Shown: positions 6,597-7,087 of the stretch, piece by piece | Layout: every line of letters starts with the position of its first letter | How positions within the stretch are numbered: the first letter of the stretch is position 1 | Assembly: GCA_024206355.1 (NCBI GenBank) | Contig: JAAGZM010000675.1 | Span: forward strand, 1 to 7,087 | Direction of reading: 5' to 3' | From: Gammaproteobacteria bacterium | Lineage (GTDB): Bacteria; Pseudomonadota; Gammaproteobacteria; Enterobacterales; GCA-2746155 | Length of the DNA stretch: 7,087 nt | Translations under genes and position numbers: made by a program | Notes under the pieces: model-generated | What the model was told of the DNA's origin: nothing | Databases searched by the model: none | The model's input: only the letters and a program-made list of their open reading frames with translations

Positions 6597-7087
6597 ATGA
6601 GTAGTTATACCTGTTGCCCAAAGTGTGATACGGCATTTGTCGTAACAGAAGAACATTTGCAAATGGCTGATGGAAAAGTTCGATGCGGCTCATGTAAAAG
6701 TGTTTTTAATGATATAGTAGATCTACCAATTGATGAAGCTGAGGAAGAAGCTGCTCTTGATCAAAATTATGATGATCCTGATTTAATTCAAGCAACGGGT
6801 GAAGTTGTACTTAATACAATTCCACAGCAAGAAGAACAACCAACAGTTGTCTTAGATAGTCAGTCTGAGTTGCCAATCAGTGATTTTGAGATTAAAGAAC
6901 ATGCTGATTTGGAAGAGTATGTCCAAATAGATATGGTTGTTGAGTCAACGGTAGAACCTTCTGCTGAGTTTGAACTTTCTAGTGATGCTGTTATGGAAAT
7001 CAAAGATGATTCTGATCTGTTCGTTGAGTCACTTGAAAACCTACAACTTGCTGAAACAGATCCTGACGCTAGAGATAGTGTCGTAGA
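6597..7087 (+). CDS. Zinc-ribbon (MJ0042/DUF3426-type) protein, N-terminal part
   Basis: The frame is open from ATG 6597 to the window end (163 codons plus two bases), so the gene continues beyond it. The N-terminus is an MJ0042-type zinc finger: CCPKCDTAFVVTEEHL (ligands Cys7 and Cys10) and GKVRCGSCKSVFN (Cys30 and Cys33). After residue 39 comes a long, very acidic and probably disordered stretch, with about 38 Asp/Glu against 3 Lys/Arg. In the proteins found at this place between prmA and dusB-fis, such a linker leads to one membrane helix and a DUF3426 domain; neither is reached here, so that part is inferred. The molecular function of the family is not established. GGAG (6579-6582) is 14 bases from the ATG, which is long for a ribosome site, but the zinc finger begins at residue 6, so the start is secure. 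Confidence 0.85.
   Translation, partial: MSSYTCCPKCDTAFVVTEEHLQMADGKVRCGSCKSVFNDIVDLPIDEAEEEAALDQNYDDPDLIQATGEVVLNTIPQQEEQPTVVLDSQSELPISDFEIKEHADLEEYVQIDMVVESTVEPSAEFELSSDAVMEIKDDSDLFVESLENLQLAETDPDARDSVV

Noticed and set aside
6757..6776. TTGATCAAAATTATGATGAT as a second FNR-type site
   Set aside because: The half-sites abut without the four-base spacer, and it lies inside a coding region.

Overview
This AT-rich window (about 40% GC by eye) is a stretch of gammaproteobacterial chromosome, all on the + strand. The order fxsA - cutA - dsbD, then aroQ - accB - accC - prmA - zinc-ribbon/DUF3426 protein, is a known conserved neighbourhood in Gammaproteobacteria; in many of them dusB and fis follow next. 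The sequence alone does not fix the genus. A decayed cutA beside intact housekeeping genes hints at some gene loss in this lineage, but one pseudogene does not prove genome reduction.

Layout. Bases 1-171 hold the last codons of a probable fxsA. A 91-base spacer leads to a cutA pseudogene (263-580) whose reading frame is interrupted by two nonsense codons. The intact dsbD (567-2450) starts inside the end of cutA and encodes the full three-domain thiol-disulfide interchange protein. The short gap after dsbD carries a perfect FNR/Anr-type palindrome that overlaps a good sigma70-like promoter. Next comes a SufR-like, cysteine-bearing helix-turn-helix regulator (2532-3191), which is not a usual member of this locus. 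After a 147-base gap follow aroQ (3339-3776), accB (3795-4241) and accC (4257-5618) with short spacers, then prmA (5688-6572) after 69 bases, and finally the start of a zinc-ribbon protein of the MJ0042/DUF3426 type (6597 to the window end).

Functions. DsbD carries electrons across the inner membrane to periplasmic thiol proteins. AroQ makes 3-dehydroshikimate for aromatic synthesis. AccB and AccC are the biotin carrier and biotin carboxylase of acetyl-CoA carboxylase. PrmA methylates ribosomal protein L11. The genes share position rather than one pathway. The part most worth following up is the regulator: a likely Fe-S-cluster sensor whose own promoter appears to be under an oxygen-responsive FNR-type factor. 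I found no CRISPR array, mobile element, RNA gene or evidently new multi-gene system.
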